From positions 1 through 64,000 of the forward strand of contig JAEOTR010000060.1 in the NCBI GenBank assembly GCA_016839705.1: a DNA stretch of 64,000 bases. The letters run 5' to 3'. The notes under the pieces were generated by a model that had not been told where the DNA came from, did not search any database, and saw only the letters and a program-made list of their open reading frames with translations. Positions 62,701 to 64,000 of this stretch are shown one piece after another. This DNA comes from Promethearchaeota archaeon (GTDB taxonomy: Archaea > Asgardarchaeota > Lokiarchaeia > Sigyniarchaeales > SOKP01). Within the stretch, counting starts at the first letter, position 1, and each line of letters starts with the position of its first letter. Both the position numbers and the translations under genes were made by a program.

Positions 62701-64000
62701 CAAGAAGGTATAGAAAAGAATCAGGAAGAACAAAATTCTTTACAAAAAGAAATTGATGCTCTCGTTTTACAAAAAGAAAATTTTTGGGAAATAACAAGCA
62801 ATATACAAAAACAGATAGAAGATAAAAATAAAGAACTAGAAGAAAATATGGATCGATTGAGAGCACTTGAAAATGTTATGAGGATCATTAATACAATTGA
62901 AGATATAAAAAATGAAAATAATGAGGCAAAGGATAATATTGAAGCTTGTTTAAGCCAAACAAATGGGTTCAATTCACAAGTAGATGAGATTCAAATCAAA
63001 GTAGATCAAGCCCAAAAAATAATAGATTCATTCAGAAGTGATAAAACTAAAGAATTAGAATCACAAAAAACAGCCCAAAAAGAATTAAATAAATTTAATA
63101 AAGATTTACAAAAACAACAAAAAAAATTAAATGAGTTAAATAAGAATAAAGAAAGAGAGCAAAAAATTGATGAATTGAACCAAGAAATAAAAGATACTCA
63201 AAAGCAAATTGAATCGGTATTAAAAGAATTGGAAACATTTAAAGGTGATTTAGACTCAGAAAATGAGAAAAAAGATGCTAAACAAGAGGAAATTGATAAA
63301 CTAGCTAAAGAAAAGGATGAGTCTTGGAAGAAACAGAAGCAACACCAAAAAATGATTACGGACTTAAAGTCAGATCTCTCAATGGAGAATTCAAAGAAGA
63401 ATAACTTTGAATCTAAAAAAATTATCTGTGCTGATCAAATAGAAACTTTATTCCAAAGGTCTAAGGATTATGGCTCTTTACCACCAGTTACAGAAACTCT
63501 TTCAGAAAGCGATTTACAATCTGATATTGTAGAAGCTGCAAATAAGAAAAAAGTCCTTGAACCTGTTAACTTAAAAGCAATCGAACAGTATGATACTGTA
63601 AAAGAAAGATTTGATGAAATTGATATGCGTAGACAAACAATTCAGAGAGAAAGAAAATCGATTTTAGACGCTATAGATAAAATCGAGTTGGAAAAAACAC
63701 GTACATTTATGAAAGCTTATCATGAAATTAATCGTGAATTTTCGCATGTATTCCAGAAATTATCTCCCGGGGGTTCAGCAAAAATGATATTAGATCGTCC
63801 GGATAAACCATTTGAAGGGGGAATTAGTATAGAAGCGAGACCAAGAGGAAAAAAAATAAGTTCATTAGAAATTTTAAGTGGCGGTGAGAAAACACTCGTG
63901 GCGCTCTCGTTTATCTTTGCCGTCCAGGAGTTCTATCCCGCGCCTTTTTACGTTTTAGATGAGATCGATGCAGCCCTTGATGGTCCTAATGTACATCGAA
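59752..64000 (+). CDS. SMC-family ATPase without a recognisable hinge (runs off the window)
   Basis: This frame starts at TTG 59752 behind GGAG and is open to the window end (over 1,416 residues). The head is clear: Walker A GPNGAGKS at residues 33-40, signature LSGGEKT near 1375, Walker B YVLDEIDAALDGP near 1400. The arms are very long coiled coils. At the centre, residues ~684-830, an SMC should have a ~150-residue Gly-rich alpha/beta hinge. Here there are only helical segments (GILQILNMLTQNINISVES; YVLDVVDIMKTVEEIG), and no CxxC of a Rad50 zinc hook. Thus it is an SMC-like protein with a replaced or missing hinge. Only the last few residues are cut off. Confidence 0.9.
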   Translation, partial: MTYIKKISMTGFKSFGDRTVTIKLSSGFTCIVGPNGAGKSNIIDALCFALGRLSKKTMRAKSLEDLIFAGSRGKNPSQRASVTMYFDNSDNVFPGGTDTFEITRTIKRGGGGGYKMNGAKTTRQQILNALAAANIDPDGSNQFVLQGKIVELTHMDTENRRLFIEDLIGLQKYDEMKDSTLKELEKAERDLGQFEAIFKEVSSQLKKVEKEKNDALLWKEFDEQINFLNSQLIALKISKLREEEDELEKKIESTLKIIEELKEKINRQEDVLTQESLVMDNIQKAISEKEKEREEINEVITQLKTKISSNNTTTNYAKKSIEKLNTEIESLSSLQMKLEEGQTINTLIEGVVNEISESENKIEEAKKEIEKRQQTQSELDIKIKDNEEGKSSFNSEISKIQQKISSNNAQIKVLKDNIKKNEDKKIKLETELNKLKKDAESIDEAIDDAKKVENAIRSQIDNLKTQVVEENQKQKDLENKINSFQESKNNLNTKLTNLQSNLSSLTTEISMNNGSIQDLNNKKIETETKIQELSDGKDTEIVVKGLLTENEKINKEIKELKGKLKEENSTYKKNEQDLELLKVKKDSFGSEINDNRGKIDTRNTELKIYTKELTTLEREKNSLELQVNTLNNNISKIGDEIEKFSVKKDNIQGRLEDLTKEKDNVLKKIESSEMEYEKSTRDITGILQILNMLTQNINISVESIKGNIQQSNAEAIETSAEDFKKYVLDVVDIMKTVEEIGSDTELATEMSLMLKSIMKTLKLFTDNADDTIEQLIEKVKESADIEIQSSTLTFDNFVQDLMEILENVYLSLRKLTMSKSQELYKQLEEISENINSQTDDFNNIEKKLTENNIQNKHDTENVSSFNRRLDEINKRNQELNERMKKSNQEINERNGIINERQKESANIDQEIQQLEGVKETYWENISKIQDNIEKKQIDLENLRNKIQELHGIQNLFENIVEIEENIQKLNSIIDEKKNLIINSQEGIEKNQEEQNSLQKEIDALVLQKENFWEITSNIQKQIEDKNKELEENMDRLRALENVMRIINTIEDIKNENNEAKDNIEACLSQTNGFNSQVDEIQIKVDQAQKIIDSFRSDKTKELESQKTAQKELNKFNKDLQKQQKKLNELNKNKEREQKIDELNQEIKDTQKQIESVLKELETFKGDLDSENEKKDAKQEEIDKLAKEKDESWKKQKQHQKMITDLKSDLSMENSKKNNFESKKIICADQIETLFQRSKDYGSLPPVTETLSESDLQSDIVEAANKKKVLEPVNLKAIEQYDTVKERFDEIDMRRQTIQRERKSILDAIDKIELEKTRTFMKAYHEINREFSHVFQKLSPGGSAKMILDRPDKPFEGGISIEARPRGKKISSLEILSGGEKTLVALSFIFAVQEFYPAPFYVLDEIDAALDGPNVHR

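Noticed and set aside
60696..62972. Several 70-90 residue minus-strand frames under the SMC gene
   Set aside because: They are Ser/Leu/Phe-rich shadows of the Lys/Glu/Asn coiled-coil codons on the plus strand.
62940..63440. Cysteines in the SMC coil as a Rad50-type zinc hook
   Set aside because: Only single cysteines (EACLSQ, IICADQ) far from the centre; no CxxC.

Overview
The window looks like a chromosomal segment of an Asgard archaeon (Lokiarchaeia-like). It is AT-rich, and the complement of its first ~240 bases is the 5' end of an archaeal 16S rRNA. The informational genes are archaeal or eukaryote-like: ABCE1, two TFBs, Orc1/Cdc6, eS17, eL15, RNase P Pop5 and Rpp30, archaeosine TGT, Trm5 and NEMF/Rqc2. 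There is also a typical Asgard set of small GTPases, Roadblock proteins and a longin-like protein. This placement is an inference from gene content; no species can be named from the sequence alone.

Layout. 1-6 kb: 16S rRNA reading out of the window, then a double-Roadblock / unknown / MglA-like GTPase operon, a second MglA-like GTPase, and a divergent TFB. 6-16 kb: tRNA-Glu with a probable non-canonical intron, a ZNRD2/p27-type zinc ribbon gene, eS17, a surface protein, an Orc1 / winged-helix / prepilin-peptidase cluster, a V4R protein, and a type IV pilus block (membrane platform, small TM protein, secretion ATPase). 16-27 kb: a broken ribosomal operon (uL3-uL4-uL23 only), ABCE1, a divergent regulator pair, a Flp-like pilin, HIT, NIF3, a left-handed beta-helix protein and the canonical TFB. 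27-34 kb: tRNA-Ile, AK6, a tRNA-modification run (arcTGT, DUF371, Trm5), an MFS transporter, tRNA-Arg with a D-loop intron, and a PD-(D/E)XK-like protein. 34-40 kb: two very large, overlapping helical proteins of unknown function next to a Roadblock gene that has no ordinary start codon. 40-50 kb: a candidate structured RNA, TrpB2, a DGK1/SEC59-like kinase, PyrI, NEMF/Rqc2, GDPD, envelope proteins and the RNase P genes. 50-64 kb: an SDR beside the stump of a TPP enzyme, eL15, a SerA-like dehydrogenase, a longin + winged-helix protein, HAD, nitrilase, a Rag/Gtr-like GTPase with a Roadblock-like tail, a degenerate Orc1/Cdc6, and an SMC protein whose centre lacks a recognisable hinge.

How the genes may work together. 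Three GTPases and several Roadblock/longin proteins suggest at least two switch modules: MglA-MglB-like at the left end, and Rag/longin-winged-helix-like at 54-58 kb. A pilus system is spread over three places: peptidase at 10 kb, machine at 12-16 kb, pilin at 23 kb. Two Orc1/Cdc6 genes, one apparently ATPase-dead, and an SMC give a chromosome-maintenance theme at 8.5 kb and 58-64 kb.

The most unusual signals are: the hinge-less SMC; two tRNAs with introns outside the anticodon loop; two conserved genes that appear to start on ATA and ATC behind good ribosome binding sites; the giant helical pair; and two candidate small RNAs.
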